A stretch of DNA of 64,000 nt from an uncultured Cytophagales bacterium (GCA_938039675.1 CALHUI010000011.1:79221-143220), one strand, 5' to 3'; counted from the stretch's first letter, positions 8,746 through 17,886 are shown. Numbers and translations: made by a program. The notes: a model not told the origin generated them from the sequence alone.

Positions 8746-9639
8746 TTACTCCAAAAACTCATTGGTCAGCATTTCTTCTGCATTGATTTGAAAATGCAGC
8801 GCACCATTTTCACCCAGCCAGTTAAGATATTGCCGAAAAAGTGGAATCTGTATAGTGCCCCAGCGTTCAAACATATCTAAACTGAACTGATTGGTAGCAA
8901 CAATTGCTTTAAAAAGCATTTTTTCATGAAAATGCTCGTTGGTCGGTATATGCTTCGCTAATATGCCAATGGCTTCGCGGATGTGGTCGTGCGCAAAATA
9001 AAAACCGGCGCTAATTACATGCAGTAATATTTTCAGCAAGCGGCTGTTTTGTTGCGCCCAACTTTTATTACACACCAGCAGCGGACAATTCGGATAAGGA
9101 ATGTCGGCTTCATGCAACGGTATCCATCGCCCTGCAATACCGTTCGTTTCCATCTCGGTGCCTTCCCAAGGATAAAAGCCCCAACAAAGCTCGACTTCTT
9201 TGTTCTTAAAAGCCTCCCATGTATCCAATTTATTAACAACAATCGTTTGTAGAGCAGATAGTCTGGCATATCTGGCCATATGTTGAACAATTAATGCCTC
9301 ATACGGCAATTGGAGAGCAGCATAGCGCGGCATCTCCCCTGCCAATGCAGCCCGCACGGCAAAACCGGTAGCTTGCGGTTGCAGTAGCGCTGCCACTGCT
9401 ACATAGTCGCGGTTATTTTTCTGATAGGCCTCTATCAGCAACTCGGGCGGACAAATCGCAATATCCACACTCCCGTTGATGAGTTTTTGCAGCGTATCGG
9501 TAGCATAACTATCCGATTCCGGGCTTACCGATAAAAGCTCGATGGATGCTTTGGCAAACCAATTTTTTGCCTGTGCAACTACAATGCCTATGTGCAGGCT
9601 GTTAGTAAACCAGTCTAAAGCAAGTTTGATAGTGGTCAT
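8746..9639 (-). CDS. NMT1/THI5-like (ThiY-type) substrate-binding fold protein, apparently cytosolic
   Basis: About 298 residues from the ATG at 9639; a TTG five codons upstream is less likely. It has the periplasmic-binding-protein fold of the THI5/NMT1/ThiY group. The N-terminus LALDWFTNSLHIGIVVAQ carries the histidine position shared by ThiY and yeast Thi5. There is no signal peptide or lipobox, so export as an ABC transporter receptor is unlikely, and no permease or ATPase gene is adjacent. The CCCFC motif of fungal Thi5 is absent (YPNCPLLVC here). A role in thiamine-pyrimidine supply or ligand sensing is possible but unproven. Confidence 0.72.
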   Translation of the reverse strand: MTTIKLALDWFTNSLHIGIVVAQAKNWFAKASIELLSVSPESDSYATDTLQKLINGSVDIAICPPELLIEAYQKNNRDYVAVAALLQPQATGFAVRAALAGEMPRYAALQLPYEALIVQHMARYARLSALQTIVVNKLDTWEAFKNKEVELCWGFYPWEGTEMETNGIAGRWIPLHEADIPYPNCPLLVCNKSWAQQNSRLLKILLHVISAGFYFAHDHIREAIGILAKHIPTNEHFHEKMLFKAIVATNQFSLDMFERWGTIQIPLFRQYLNWLGENGALHFQINAEEMLTNEFLE

Positions 9640-9804
9640 GCGTTTTCTGTACAAACGTTAACAAAGTACGAAAACTTTATTGAAGCTCACAACTCGGGTA
9701 ACAAGTCCAACCCAATTATTCATCATCCGGTTTTTTTGAATGATTGCCTGTGCCACAAGTTGAGAGAGTTACTCGAGTTGCAACAAACTGATTGCCCGGT
9801 TCAG

Positions 9805-10630
9805 CTACCTGTAAGCCTCGATTCTATACCCTTGAATATCAGCCAAATGCGAAGCATCCATCAGCAGCAAGGTCTGTTGGATATGTTCGTGCTGCTCTTC
9901 GTAATAGGCCAACAGCTCGTGGAGCAATTCCTCGGCAGTGAAAATATCGCGAAACTCGGGTTTTCGGTCAATTTTTGGAATCAACACGTTCATAAGCAGC
10001 ATTTTAACGGCTTTATCTGTCGCTTCGCCAAGTTGCTTGCTAAAAGGGTCGCCTGTAAAATCTGCAAGGCTGCATCTGTTTCCTGCTGTTGCAGCAGCAA
10101 CTGTGCGTAGTGTAAAGTGGTGTAGGCCTGCCATATTTTATCAGGGGCAAGTTGCAGAGCTTTTTCAAGGTAATTTTTCTGCCGCTCATAGCTGATGTGC
10201 CACATCGGATGCCCGTAGAAGTAGGCAATACCTAAATTGTGATAGTAGCACCAAGCATGTTCGGTAATGGTTTCGGCATCATCTTCCATGCCATCCAATA
10301 TCTCACTGTTAATCAGCATACCCTGTGAAATATGGTAGGCAAGGGTTATATCCTGCCGAAAGTCGTGATTTTCGTTATGATAGTTGTAAGCAGCCTGATA
10401 ACCATGCTTTTTGAGGGAAAGCAAGCCTAATCAACTCCGCCAAAGACTGAACGACGGCATAAATCAACGAAATACTTCCAGAAGACCAATCAGGCGACAG
10501 CGATAACCCGAATTCATCGTAAACAATGGTTAGGTTGTTCGCATGAACAGGTTGGGTACTTACCGTAAAGCAATGGCTTAACTTTTTTCAACAAGAAATC
10601 GGCGCAATTGCTTTGATACCATTCATGCAT
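9805..10630 (-). pseudogene. Frameshifted TPR-like gene
   Basis: Three overlapping reading frames join into one plausible protein of about 275 residues. It runs from MHEWYQSNCADFLLKK, through LTIVYDEFGLSLSPDW and SLAELIRLAFPQ, then KHGYQAAYNYHNENHDFRQD and YLEKALQLAPDKIWQAYTTL, to AEELLHELLAYYEEQHEHIQ. Frame changes fall at homopolymers: a six-T run (10583-10588 on the plus strand), a five-T run (10408-10412) and AAAAGGG (10042-10048). The middle part resembles tetratricopeptide helices. Each segment is interrupted by stops in its own frame. Either a decayed gene or repeated indel errors in the assembly. Function unknown. Confidence 0.7.
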
Positions 10631-10693
10631 GGGCAGGGATTTGCTTTTGTTAAATGTAATAAAATGAACGGAAAATTATGTTTTTGGGGTTAA

Positions 10694-11464
10694 TTATTGT
10701 TGTTTTTTTGTCAAGCCCAATTTTTGCTTAATAAATTCCCAGAACTCACTGCGGAGGCTGCTGTCTGTAATAATGCGCCACATCATTTGGCCAACAGAGG
10801 GCTGCCGATTGCTTATTTGGGCAGGCATTATCGGCTGTGGCTTTTCGGGTTGAGACGAACGCCCGGGTTGGGTAACGTCTGCCTGCTGATTGGAAAACTT
10901 ATCGGCACTTTCGGCAGGTTTGGGCGGGGTGTTTTTAAAAGAATAACCTAATTTCTTGGCAAGTTCATCAGCACGGATAAATTTCTTTTGGGCTGCTTCC
11001 TTGTAGCCGAGCTTTTCTTCCAGCAAACCCAAATTGTTGAGACAAACCGCGTTGTCAGGGTCTAATTCAAGTGCCCGCTGATAGTCGGCAATTGCGCCTT
11101 TGATATCGCCCATAGCATCTTTGATGAATGCACGACTGGCATATCGGTAGGGGTTTTCGGGTTCTAACTCCTGTGCACGGTTCATTGCGGCAAGCGATGC
11201 CTCTTTGTCGTCCTGATGGAACAGTAAAACAGCTTTTTCGCTGATAATGTGTGCGTTATCGGGTTCTATGGTCAGCGCGCGCTCGTAGTAGTGCATGGCA
11301 AGCTCGAAACGCTGCATCAGGAAGTGGTTGTAGCCAATGTGATACAGTGCCGGCACGTAATCACTTTTTTGCTGCAAGATGGCTTCAAAAAGCTCAATAG
11401 CTGCTAAATGATTTCCGTTACGGCTTTGAATAATGCCGGCCTCCAATCGCTCGTGTAACTCCAT
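10694..11464 (-). CDS. Tetratricopeptide repeat protein
   Basis: 256 residues without a signal peptide. Four to five TPR units span about residues 1-170; typical pieces are ALYHIGYNHFLMQRFELAMHY and AIADYQRALELDPDNAVCLN. A Pro/Gln/Ser-rich linker (NTPPKPAESADKFSNQQ) leads to a short helical tail with GLTKK near the end. TPRs mediate protein-protein contacts; no partner can be named. It lies downstream of the rpsC terminator on the same strand, with no clear promoter in the 190-nt gap. Confidence 0.88.
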   Translation of the reverse strand: MELHERLEAGIIQSRNGNHLAAIELFEAILQQKSDYVPALYHIGYNHFLMQRFELAMHYYERALTIEPDNAHIISEKAVLLFHQDDKEASLAAMNRAQELEPENPYRYASRAFIKDAMGDIKGAIADYQRALELDPDNAVCLNNLGLLEEKLGYKEAAQKKFIRADELAKKLGYSFKNTPPKPAESADKFSNQQADVTQPGRSSQPEKPQPIMPAQISNRQPSVGQMMWRIITDSSLRSEFWEFIKQKLGLTKKQQ

Positions 11465-11599
11465 ATCTGCTGACTTTTATTGGAAAACGTTTTAACGCAT
11501 ATTTTGTTTGAAGCGCAAAGGTACGCAGATTCACTTATTTGTCGGATAAGGTTCGGCTACGGCTTGCGGTAGCAACCAAAAAAATAGGGGTTTGTTGCA

Positions 11600-11630
11600 A
11601 ATAAAAGAGGCTGCCCTTTTCAGAGCAGCC
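11600..11630 (-). terminator. Terminator of the rplB-rpsS-rplV-rpsC operon
   Basis: On the minus strand GGCTGC (plus strand 11625-11630) pairs with GCAGCC (11609-11614), followed by TCTTTTATTTG. It starts about 26 nt after the rpsC stop codon. Confidence 0.7.
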
Positions 11631-11655
11631 CTTTCGGAATATAATCAAACCTATA

Positions 11656-12441
11656 TTACTTGCGTTTTCCGCCACCGCGGTTGTTACCACCACGGCCGCG
11701 CTCGCGACCGCCGCGCTCATTACCGCTACGACGACGCTCACCGCCGCTGCGCTCTTCGCCGCCTTGGCTGCCTTCATTGCGTGCCAAAGTACCGGTAATA
11801 GGAGACAAGTCGGGACGACCGTAAACTTCGCCTTTGAATACCCATACTTTAATACCGATTTTGCCGTAAACGGTTAAAGCCTCGGTGACGGCGTAATCAA
11901 TGTCGGCTCGTAGTGTATGCAGAGGTACGCGACCTTCTTTGTACTCTTCGGTACGTGCCATTTCAGCACCGCCCAAACGGCCTGACAAACGCACTTTGAT
12001 ACCTTGAGCACCTACACGCATGGCATCGCTAATAGCCTTTTTCATGGCACGGCGGAAGGAAATACGTGCTTCCAATTGCTGTGCAATGGTTTGACCAATC
12101 AAGCGTGCATCTATTTCAGGGCGCTTAATTTCGAAGATATTGATTTGAACATCCTTTTTGGTTAGTTTCTTCAATTCTTCTTTGATTTTGTCCACTTCAG
12201 CACCTTGCTTACCAATTACTACGCCCGGGCGGGCAGTGTTGATAGTAATAGTCAGGCGCTTCAATGTACGCTCAATGATAATGCGTGAAATACCGCCTTT
12301 GGGGATACGGGCGTTCAGATATTTTCTGATTTGCTCGTCTTCAACCAGCTTTTCAGAGAAATCTTTGCCACCATACCAATTAGAGTCCCATCCTTTGATG
12401 ATACCTAATCTAAGACCTATAGGATTAACTTTTTGTCCCAT
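11656..12441 (-). CDS. rpsC: 30S ribosomal protein S3
   Basis: 261 residues. The conserved S3 body runs from [13 protein letters not shown] through the KH domain ([22 protein letters not shown] loop) and the C-terminal domain ([28 protein letters not shown]). Beyond about residue 215 there is an Arg/Gly-rich tail of some 45 residues ([17 protein letters not shown]), longer than the usual S3 terminus. S3 lies at the mRNA entry channel of the 30S subunit. It is the last gene of the four-gene ribosomal block, 17 nt after rplV. rplP, its normal neighbour, is absent. Confidence 0.98.
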   Translation of the reverse strand: MGQKVNPIGLRLGIIKGWDSNWYGGKDFSEKLVEDEQIRKYLNARIPKGGISRIIIERTLKRLTITINTARPGVVIGKQGAEVDKIKEELKKLTKKDVQINIFEIKRPEIDARLIGQTIAQQLEARISFRRAMKKAISDAMRVGAQGIKVRLSGRLGGAEMARTEEYKEGRVPLHTLRADIDYAVTEALTVYGKIGIKVWVFKGEVYGRPDLSPITGTLARNEGSQGGEERSGGERRRSGNERGGRERGRGGNNRGGGKRK

Positions 12442-12458
12442 TGATTTGAATCCCCCTT

Positions 12459-12851
12459 TTAAGCGTTAGTTTGAGTTTGTTCTTGTAAAGGCGCTGCCAT
12501 GTTCATGCCCAGCATTTCATCTACTACGATGGTAACATGGTTAGAACGTTTGCGAACACGGTGTGCACGACCTTGCGGCGCAGGACGGAGACGCTTCAAC
12601 ATTTTGCCTTCGTTCACAAAAATTGTCTTCACGTATAGGTTGGCATCCTCGATTCTCTTATCAGGATTTTTTTGCTCCCAATTGGCAATAGCTGACAACA
12701 GGAGTTTCTCAAGTTTAGCAGCACCGGAACGTGCTTCATACTTCAATATACTGAGTGCCCGACTTACCTTCTGACCTCTTATCATATCGGCAACCATACG
12801 CATCTTGCGCGGCGAGGTGGGGCAGTTGTTCAATTTTGCGATAGCTTCCAT
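12459..12851 (-). CDS. rplV: 50S ribosomal protein L22
   Basis: About 130 residues from the ATG at 12851 ([20 protein letters not shown]). An upstream in-frame codon would extend it into rpsS with non-conserved sequence. It shows the L22 core, with AIANWEQKN and the exit-tunnel hairpin region [21 protein letters not shown] short Gln/Thr tail follows the conserved end. It starts 1 nt after the rpsS stop codon, typical of tight ribosomal operons. Confidence 0.97.
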   Translation of the reverse strand: MEAIAKLNNCPTSPRKMRMVADMIRGQKVSRALSILKYEARSGAAKLEKLLLSAIANWEQKNPDKRIEDANLYVKTIFVNEGKMLKRLRPAPQGRAHRVRKRSNHVTIVVDEMLGMNMAAPLQEQTQTNA

Positions 12852-12852
12852 C

Positions 12853-13131
12853 TTACCTTTTGCCTTTGTCTTTTTTGGCTGTGTGTCCTTTGAAGGTGCG
12901 TGAAGGGGCAAACTCTCCGAGTTTATGACCTACCATGTTATCTGTTATGTAAACAGGAATGAACTTATTGCCATTGTGTACGGCAAAAGTATGTCCGATA
13001 AAATCGGGGGAAATCATTGAGCGGCGAGACCATGTTTTGATTACCGCTTTTTTATTGGATGCATTCATGGCATCCACTTTTTTGGCCAGGTTATGGTCTA
13101 TATATGGCCCTTTCTTAAGCGAACGTCCCAT
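12853..13131 (-). CDS. rpsS: 30S ribosomal protein S19
   Basis: 92 residues, standard length. Conserved segments are [32 protein letters not shown] and [17 protein letters not shown]19 binds 16S rRNA in the head of the 30S subunit with S13. It starts 2 nt after the end of rplB. Confidence 0.98.
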   Translation of the reverse strand: MGRSLKKGPYIDHNLAKKVDAMNASNKKAVIKTWSRRSMISPDFIGHTFAVHNGNKFIPVYITDNMVGHKLGEFAPSRTFKGHTAKKDKGKR

Positions 13132-13133
13132 AA

Positions 13134-13958
13134 TTATTTCTTCCTCCTGCTAATAATAAAACGATTTGAGTACTTCTTAGGCGCGCGTGTCTTCTTGCCT
13201 TTCGCATACAAGCCCTTGCGTGAGCGTGGATGACCGCCTGAAGCACGTCCTTCACCACCACCCATTGGGTGATCTACGGGGTTCATCGCCACACCACGGG
13301 TGCGCGGACGGATGCCTTTCCAACGATTACGACCTGCTTTGCCTACGCTTTCGTTCATATGGTCGCTGTTAGAAACAGTACCTACGGTAGCGAAGCAAGT
13401 GGTCAGTATCAAGCGGGTTTCGCCTGAAGGCATACGCAAAGATGCGTATTTGCCGTCGCGTCCGAGCAACTGTGCATAAGAACCCGCACTGCGGGCAATG
13501 TTACCGCCTGCGCCGGGCTTCAGCTCGATGTTGTGAACGATAGTACCTACCGGAATAGATGCAAGAGGAAGGGCATTGCCCAATTCAGGAGCAACGTTAG
13601 CACCTGACATAACGGTTTGGCCAACTTTAATTCCTTCCGGAGCAATGATGTAACGTTTTTCACCGTCTTCGTATTTCAGAAGAGCGATGCGTGCCGTACG
13701 GTTTGGATCGTACTCAATAGCCTCTACGATTGCAGGCACGTTGTGCTTGTCCCGCTTGAAATCAATGAGGCGATACTTGCGCTTATGACCTCCGCCAATG
13801 TAGCGCATGGTCATCTTACCGGTATTGTTTCGTCCGCCTGTTTTTTTCAGAGGTACAGTCAACGACTTTTCAGGCGTTGATTTTGTAATCTCACTGAAAG
13901 TAGGCGCAATGCGAAAACGAGTACCCGGCGTTACTGGTCTCAGTTTTTTTACTGCCAT
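13134..13958 (-). CDS. rplB: 50S ribosomal protein L2
   Basis: 274 residues, standard length. Diagnostic blocks are [20 protein letters not shown], the central [13 protein letters not shown], and the C-terminal [20 protein letters not shown] with the histidine important for peptidyl-transferase centre assembly. It is the first gene of the block, 70-100 nt downstream of a strong promoter match, with no rplW upstream. The neighbouring upstream gene is unrelated and divergent. Confidence 0.98.
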   Translation of the reverse strand: MAVKKLRPVTPGTRFRIAPTFSEITKSTPEKSLTVPLKKTGGRNNTGKMTMRYIGGGHKRKYRLIDFKRDKHNVPAIVEAIEYDPNRTARIALLKYEDGEKRYIIAPEGIKVGQTVMSGANVAPELGNALPLASIPVGTIVHNIELKPGAGGNIARSAGSYAQLLGRDGKYASLRMPSGETRLILTTCFATVGTVSNSDHMNESVGKAGRNRWKGIRPRTRGVAMNPVDHPMGGGEGRASGGHPRSRKGLYAKGKKTRAPKKYSNRFIISRRKK

Positions 13959-14030
13959 ACGATTTTAGTATTTAGCCCCCTCAAGGAGCAACGGTTTACT
14001 ACTTTACACCGCGTTTTAAAAATTAGGCTG

Positions 14031-14060
14031 CAAAGTTATACAAAACCCATTATCTTACAA
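14031..14060 (-). promoter_or_regulatory. Promoter of the rplB-rpsS-rplV-rpsC operon
   Basis: On the minus strand TTG (14058-14060), a 19-nt spacer, then TAACTTTG (14031-14038), an exact match to the Bacteroidota TTG-N19-TAnnTTTG pattern. The resulting leader is about 70 nt. This shows the four genes are transcribed as a unit of their own. Confidence 0.75.
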
Positions 14061-14118
14061 TACTTTGCGAAGTTATTTCGCAATTTTACTTCTACAACTG
14101 CCCAATCCTTTTGCCGAT

Positions 14119-15240
14119 ATGACTTTGTCATTACTCTTCGAAAGCGTATATAAGCATATGACAGCCTATACTACACATCCTTTTTCGGGGATGGGTTCGG
14201 CTATTTTTAACGATTTGCAAGCCTTGCCGGACTGGCAGTCTATTGATATTGCTTTTTTTACTGTCGGGTGGGAGGCTTCTGCCGATGACCCCTTTCGCAA
14301 GGCTTTTTATAACCTGCGCCAAAGCAATAAAACCTACCGATTAGCCGATTTGGGTTGCCTGAAAGCAGGCATTGATGCTATCGAAACGCGCTTGCGTTTG
14401 CAGGATGTTTGCGAATTTTTGATGCAAAAACGGATAACGCCCTGCATCATAGGCCATGCGCATGAGTTGGACTTAGGGCAATTTATGGCCTACCAATCGG
14501 CAGGGCAATTGGTGTATGTGCTGCAAATAGACCAGAAACTGGATTTGCAAATTCACGGCGATAAGCCCGACCACTTAAATGAAATCATCACCTGTCAGCC
14601 TAATTTCCTATTAGGTGCAGGGCTGCTCGGCTATCAGCAATACATCAATGATACGGCACATTTAGAACTTTGGCAGCGGCTTGGCTTTGACCTGATGAGT
14701 CTTGGCAGAATGCGCGACCATATGAAAGAGGCAGAACCGCTTATCAGAACAGCGAATATGGTAAGTTTTGATGTGTGCGCACTAAAGCCTTTTTTCTTCC
14801 CGCCACACCAGCCGGTACCGTTCGGACTGACCACGGAAGAGGCTTGCCAAATAGCATGGTATGCGGGCAAAAGCGAGCATCTTTCATCGTTCGGGCTATA
14901 TGGCTATCAACCGCAACATGACCCCTACGGACTGATGGCATCGCTGCTGGCAACCATGTTGTGGTATTTTATTGAAGGCTATGACAAAGAAAGCAAACAG
15001 CCCGATTTTTCAGGCATTGAGTTTATCAAATATGTAGTGCCCATCGGAACGGCTTACAGTTTGGTGTTTTACAAACACGCACAAAGCGATAAATGGTGGC
15101 TTGAGTTGCCGCATGAGGAATCGGCACTGCTTAATTTCGGCAAACCGCGAGCTATTCCGTGCAGCTATACGGACTATTTTACTGCCTGCAACGGCGTTCC
15201 GCCTGACTGCTGGGTAAGGCTCTCGGCGCGTTTGAACTAA
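14119..15240 (+). CDS. Arginase/formimidoglutamase-fold protein with degenerate metal site
   Basis: About 373 residues from the ATG at 14119; a TTG at 14065 is a longer alternative. Overall layout follows the ureohydrolase (arginase/agmatinase/formimidoglutamase) fold. The metal ligands are incomplete. The GGDH motif reads GHAH (IIGHAHELDLGQF), DAHxD reads DQKLD, and SxDxD reads SFDVC, so one histidine and one aspartate are replaced by Lys and Cys. The C-terminal part is well preserved (YAGKSEHLSSFGLYGY, WYFIEGYDKES, WWLELP). Related Bacteroidota proteins are annotated as arginases or formimidoglutamases; I infer this one is catalytically altered or inactive. Confidence 0.75.
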   Translation: MTLSLLFESVYKHMTAYTTHPFSGMGSAIFNDLQALPDWQSIDIAFFTVGWEASADDPFRKAFYNLRQSNKTYRLADLGCLKAGIDAIETRLRLQDVCEFLMQKRITPCIIGHAHELDLGQFMAYQSAGQLVYVLQIDQKLDLQIHGDKPDHLNEIITCQPNFLLGAGLLGYQQYINDTAHLELWQRLGFDLMSLGRMRDHMKEAEPLIRTANMVSFDVCALKPFFFPPHQPVPFGLTTEEACQIAWYAGKSEHLSSFGLYGYQPQHDPYGLMASLLATMLWYFIEGYDKESKQPDFSGIEFIKYVVPIGTAYSLVFYKHAQSDKWWLELPHEESALLNFGKPRAIPCSYTDYFTACNGVPPDCWVRLSARLN

Positions 15241-15911
15241 TTTTGAGCGGTGGTTATGCGCAATATCATAAATCCGTGCATGGTAGCTATTTCGCTGTAG
15301 CACCGGAAAGAGTTATTTTTAGTAAAAACGATAAGCAGGTGGCTGTCGGCAAAGTAATAGGCTTTGTCTATTTTATAGTTGAAGTACAATCCATCGGGCG
15401 AGGCGTACAGCATCTTGCATGTACCATTGCCGCTAATCACAGGCAAGTCTATGCCGTGCTCGAGCATTCCCTGATTCCAATGACGGGCACATTGGGAATT
15501 GAACTGTTGGCGATACATATTTTCCAGCGCTTCGTTGCGATTAGGAGTGCGCAATCTGACTCCTAATGTGGGTATAGAAAGTGTGCCGTTGGCAGGCAGT
15601 ATCTCTAACGGCGTTTCATGGTCTATCAATTGTTTAAGCGGCTGCTCTAATATCAGCCACTTATCAAAATCTTTTAATGTAGTTTTTCGGGCGACAGCCT
15701 CGGGTAGCTCTACATCTATCTGTATCAGATTAGACTGATTACATTCGCCATAAATGTTTTCCGCAATCCAAAAAACATTCCGGTCTGCCTCTTTAAAAAG
15801 CAGGCGGTAGGACTGTTCGCACTGGTTGGAAATTACGGAAGGAGCAGGTGTAGAGAAGACTGACACAAGATATAGCCATACGACCCATGTGCCAGAAATA
15901 GTATTTATCAT
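15237..15911 (-). CDS. Secreted or periplasmic protein of unknown function
   Basis: About 224 residues from the ATG at 15911 (MINTISGTWVVWLYLVSVFS), giving an N-terminal signal peptide; an earlier in-frame start would bury it. The mature part has no recognised domain. It has several cysteines (NQCEQSY, GECNQSN, SQCARHW, GTCKMLY, FRCYSE) compatible with disulphides in the periplasm. It converges on the arginase-like gene, overlapping its last four bases. A hairpin lies upstream between it and dapB. Confidence 0.65.
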   Translation of the reverse strand: MINTISGTWVVWLYLVSVFSTPAPSVISNQCEQSYRLLFKEADRNVFWIAENIYGECNQSNLIQIDVELPEAVARKTTLKDFDKWLILEQPLKQLIDHETPLEILPANGTLSIPTLGVRLRTPNRNEALENMYRQQFNSQCARHWNQGMLEHGIDLPVISGNGTCKMLYASPDGLYFNYKIDKAYYFADSHLLIVFTKNNSFRCYSEIATMHGFMILRITTAQN

Positions 15912-15964
15912 ATGACTAATAGATTTAAATAAAGAGGTAAACTTTTGCAAGATAGATATCCCGC

Positions 15965-16002
15965 AACAAAGTTGCAACTCCTGCTTGCGTTACAACTTTG
16001 TT
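15965..16002 (-). terminator. Hairpin downstream of dapB
   Basis: A perfect 10-bp inverted repeat, AACAAAGTTG (15965-15974) and CAACTTTGTT (15993-16002), lies just after the dapB stop codon. There is no clear U tract on the minus strand, so terminator function is tentative. Confidence 0.4.
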
Positions 16003-16011
16003 AGATAATGA

Positions 16012-16728
16012 CTAAAAAGCAAGCATATCTTTCATTCCGAATATGCCTTTTTTGCCAACTATCCATTCAGCGGCTTGCAGTGCTCCTCGGGCAAAACCTT
16101 CGCGGCTGTGAGCCGTGTGTGTAATTTCTATGCTATCAATCGGCGAGTCGTAGCGGATGGTGTGCGTGCCGGGCACATGCGGCTCGCGAATGGCTGTAAT
16201 CGGCAGTTGGTTATCGCTTGCTTGCGGCTCCAATCCCCAGCCCTGCAATTGCTTGTAAGCGGCTAAAATGCCTTCTGCCAGTGTAATAGCCGTCCCGCTC
16301 GGCGCATCCTTTTTTTCTGTATGGTGAATTTCAGTGATGGAGGGTTGATACTCCTGATGCGTAACCATCCACTGCGCCAGCAGGCGATTGAGTTCAAAGA
16401 AAATATTGACTCCGATGCTGTAGTTAGAGGCATAAAACAAAGCACCGTTTGCCTCGCGAAAGCGTCGGCTCATCTCCTCAAAATGAGCCAACCAGCCTGT
16501 TGTTCCGCAGACAACGGGCAGTTGATTGTGCAGGCAGAACTCCAGATTGGCAACCGCCGATTCGGGATTGGTAAATTCAATGGCAACATCCGTATCACCG
16601 GGGCGGTAGCTGTCCAACTCGTGGCGATTTTCTATCGTGATTCGGTGGGTGATGGTATATCCTTTTTTTTCAGCTATGGCTTCGATGGTTTTACCCATTT
16701 TGCCGTAGCCCAATAACATAATTTTCAT
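16012..16728 (-). CDS. dapB: 4-hydroxy-tetrahydrodipicolinate reductase
   Basis: 238 residues. It carries out the NAD(P)H-dependent reduction in the lysine/diaminopimelate pathway. N-terminal Rossmann motif MLLGYGKMGKTIEAIA, then VAIEFTNPE, VVCGTTGW, the catalytic-loop signature EIHHTEKKDAPSGTA containing the His-His and Lys, and the C-terminal HTAHSREGFARGAL. The length is slightly below the 270 of enterobacterial DapB, as in many Bacteroidota. No other dap gene is adjacent. Confidence 0.96.
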   Translation of the reverse strand: MKIMLLGYGKMGKTIEAIAEKKGYTITHRITIENRHELDSYRPGDTDVAIEFTNPESAVANLEFCLHNQLPVVCGTTGWLAHFEEMSRRFREANGALFYASNYSIGVNIFFELNRLLAQWMVTHQEYQPSITEIHHTEKKDAPSGTAITLAEGILAAYKQLQGWGLEPQASDNQLPITAIREPHVPGTHTIRYDSPIDSIEITHTAHSREGFARGALQAAEWIVGKKGIFGMKDMLAF

Positions 16729-16913
16729 GAGGCAATAAAATAATGCCTGTAAAATTAGCTGATTTTACGGCTGAAATTTCATTTCGGCTGCCAACAAGTG
16801 TAAATTGCAGTGCATTTTTAGAAATCCAAAGACAAGGGCAGATGTTTTGAAAGCCGCTTCTTTGCCTTCCTGCCAAGGTGTGTTTGTGTTACCGTATTTT
16901 TATCCACAACACC

Positions 16914-17833
16914 ATGAAAAAGCTCACTAAACTATCGTACCTCCTTGTGGCAACCGTCGTACTGCTCGCCTCCAATTGCAAGAAAGAAGATCCGCCTCCG
17001 GCACCTACGGCTTCATTTACATTTAGCCCTACCAGCCCCGAAGAAGGTGAAGAAGTTGCTTTCACAGCAACCACAACCAATACAACATCCGTTACTTGGT
17101 CGTTTGGCAGCCCTGCCATCCCCAATAGCACACAAAACAATCCGCGGGTAACATATGCTGCTGCGGGCACTTACACGGTTATGCTCACGGCACGAGGTCC
17201 GGGCGGAGAGGTGCAGGCGGCGGCACGGGCACCTTCACCTACGAATACACCACCATCAGCGGCAACCGATTGCTTTCCCGCTTTGTTACGACCATTGGTG
17301 CAGGCGGTTTCAACACAACCACTACCACCACCCTAACATACGACAGCCGCGGACGAGATACGCGCAGCTCAACCACCGTTCAGAATCCGTTTGCTTCTAC
17401 CACAACCGTTGTAGATATGGAGTATAACGATTGTCGCAAAACACGAGAAGTAACTTCTACCAATGGCGCAGTTACGGGTTCCACCACGTTCCAGTATGAT
17501 GCACAAGGCAGAATTATCCGTGTTACATCATTTAATGCTGCCAACGAACAAACCGGCTACAGCCTGTATGAAAACTTCAACGCACAAGGGCAGCCGCAAA
17601 CCGAAAGGCAGTTTGAAGGCAGCGGTGCAGGCACTTTGAATGCTACCGTTACTACGACCTACACCAACTGCCAGCCTACACGCATTATCGCACGGAACGC
17701 AGCAGGCGTAATCGTTTCAGACCTCACCAATACATTGGACAGTCGCAATCTGATTATCCGCACCGTAACAACTTCCACAACGGCAGGTATCAGTTCTACC
17801 GCCACACAGGAAATCACTTACGAGTGCCGGTAA
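16914..17833 (+). pseudogene. Frameshifted PKD-domain lipoprotein
   Basis: The first frame (16914-17336) encodes a lipoprotein signal MKKLTKLSYLL..LASNC (lipid-accepting Cys22). A PKD-like domain with FTFSPTSPEEGEEV and YAAAGTYTVMLTARGPGGEV follows. Past about 17220 the frame turns into low-complexity sequence and stops. A second frame, open from the same place, continues GGGTGTFTYEYTTISGNRLL and then YD/RHS-like strands (LTYDSRGRDTRSSTT, FQYDAQGRIIRVTSF) to 17833. One indel in the GC-rich run near 17215-17230 would restore a protein of about 305 residues. Outer-membrane-attached cell-surface role inferred from the lipobox and PKD. Confidence 0.65.
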
Positions 17834-17855
17834 TTATGTGAATGGTAAGAATAAA

Positions 17856-17886
17856 CCGACGGCTCGTTAAGAATCGTCGGGTTTTG
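17856..17886 (+). terminator. Terminator after the PKD lipoprotein gene
   Basis: CCGACG (17856-17861) pairs with CGTCGG (17875-17880), followed by GTTTTGC. It lies 22 nt past the stop codon. Confidence 0.55.
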
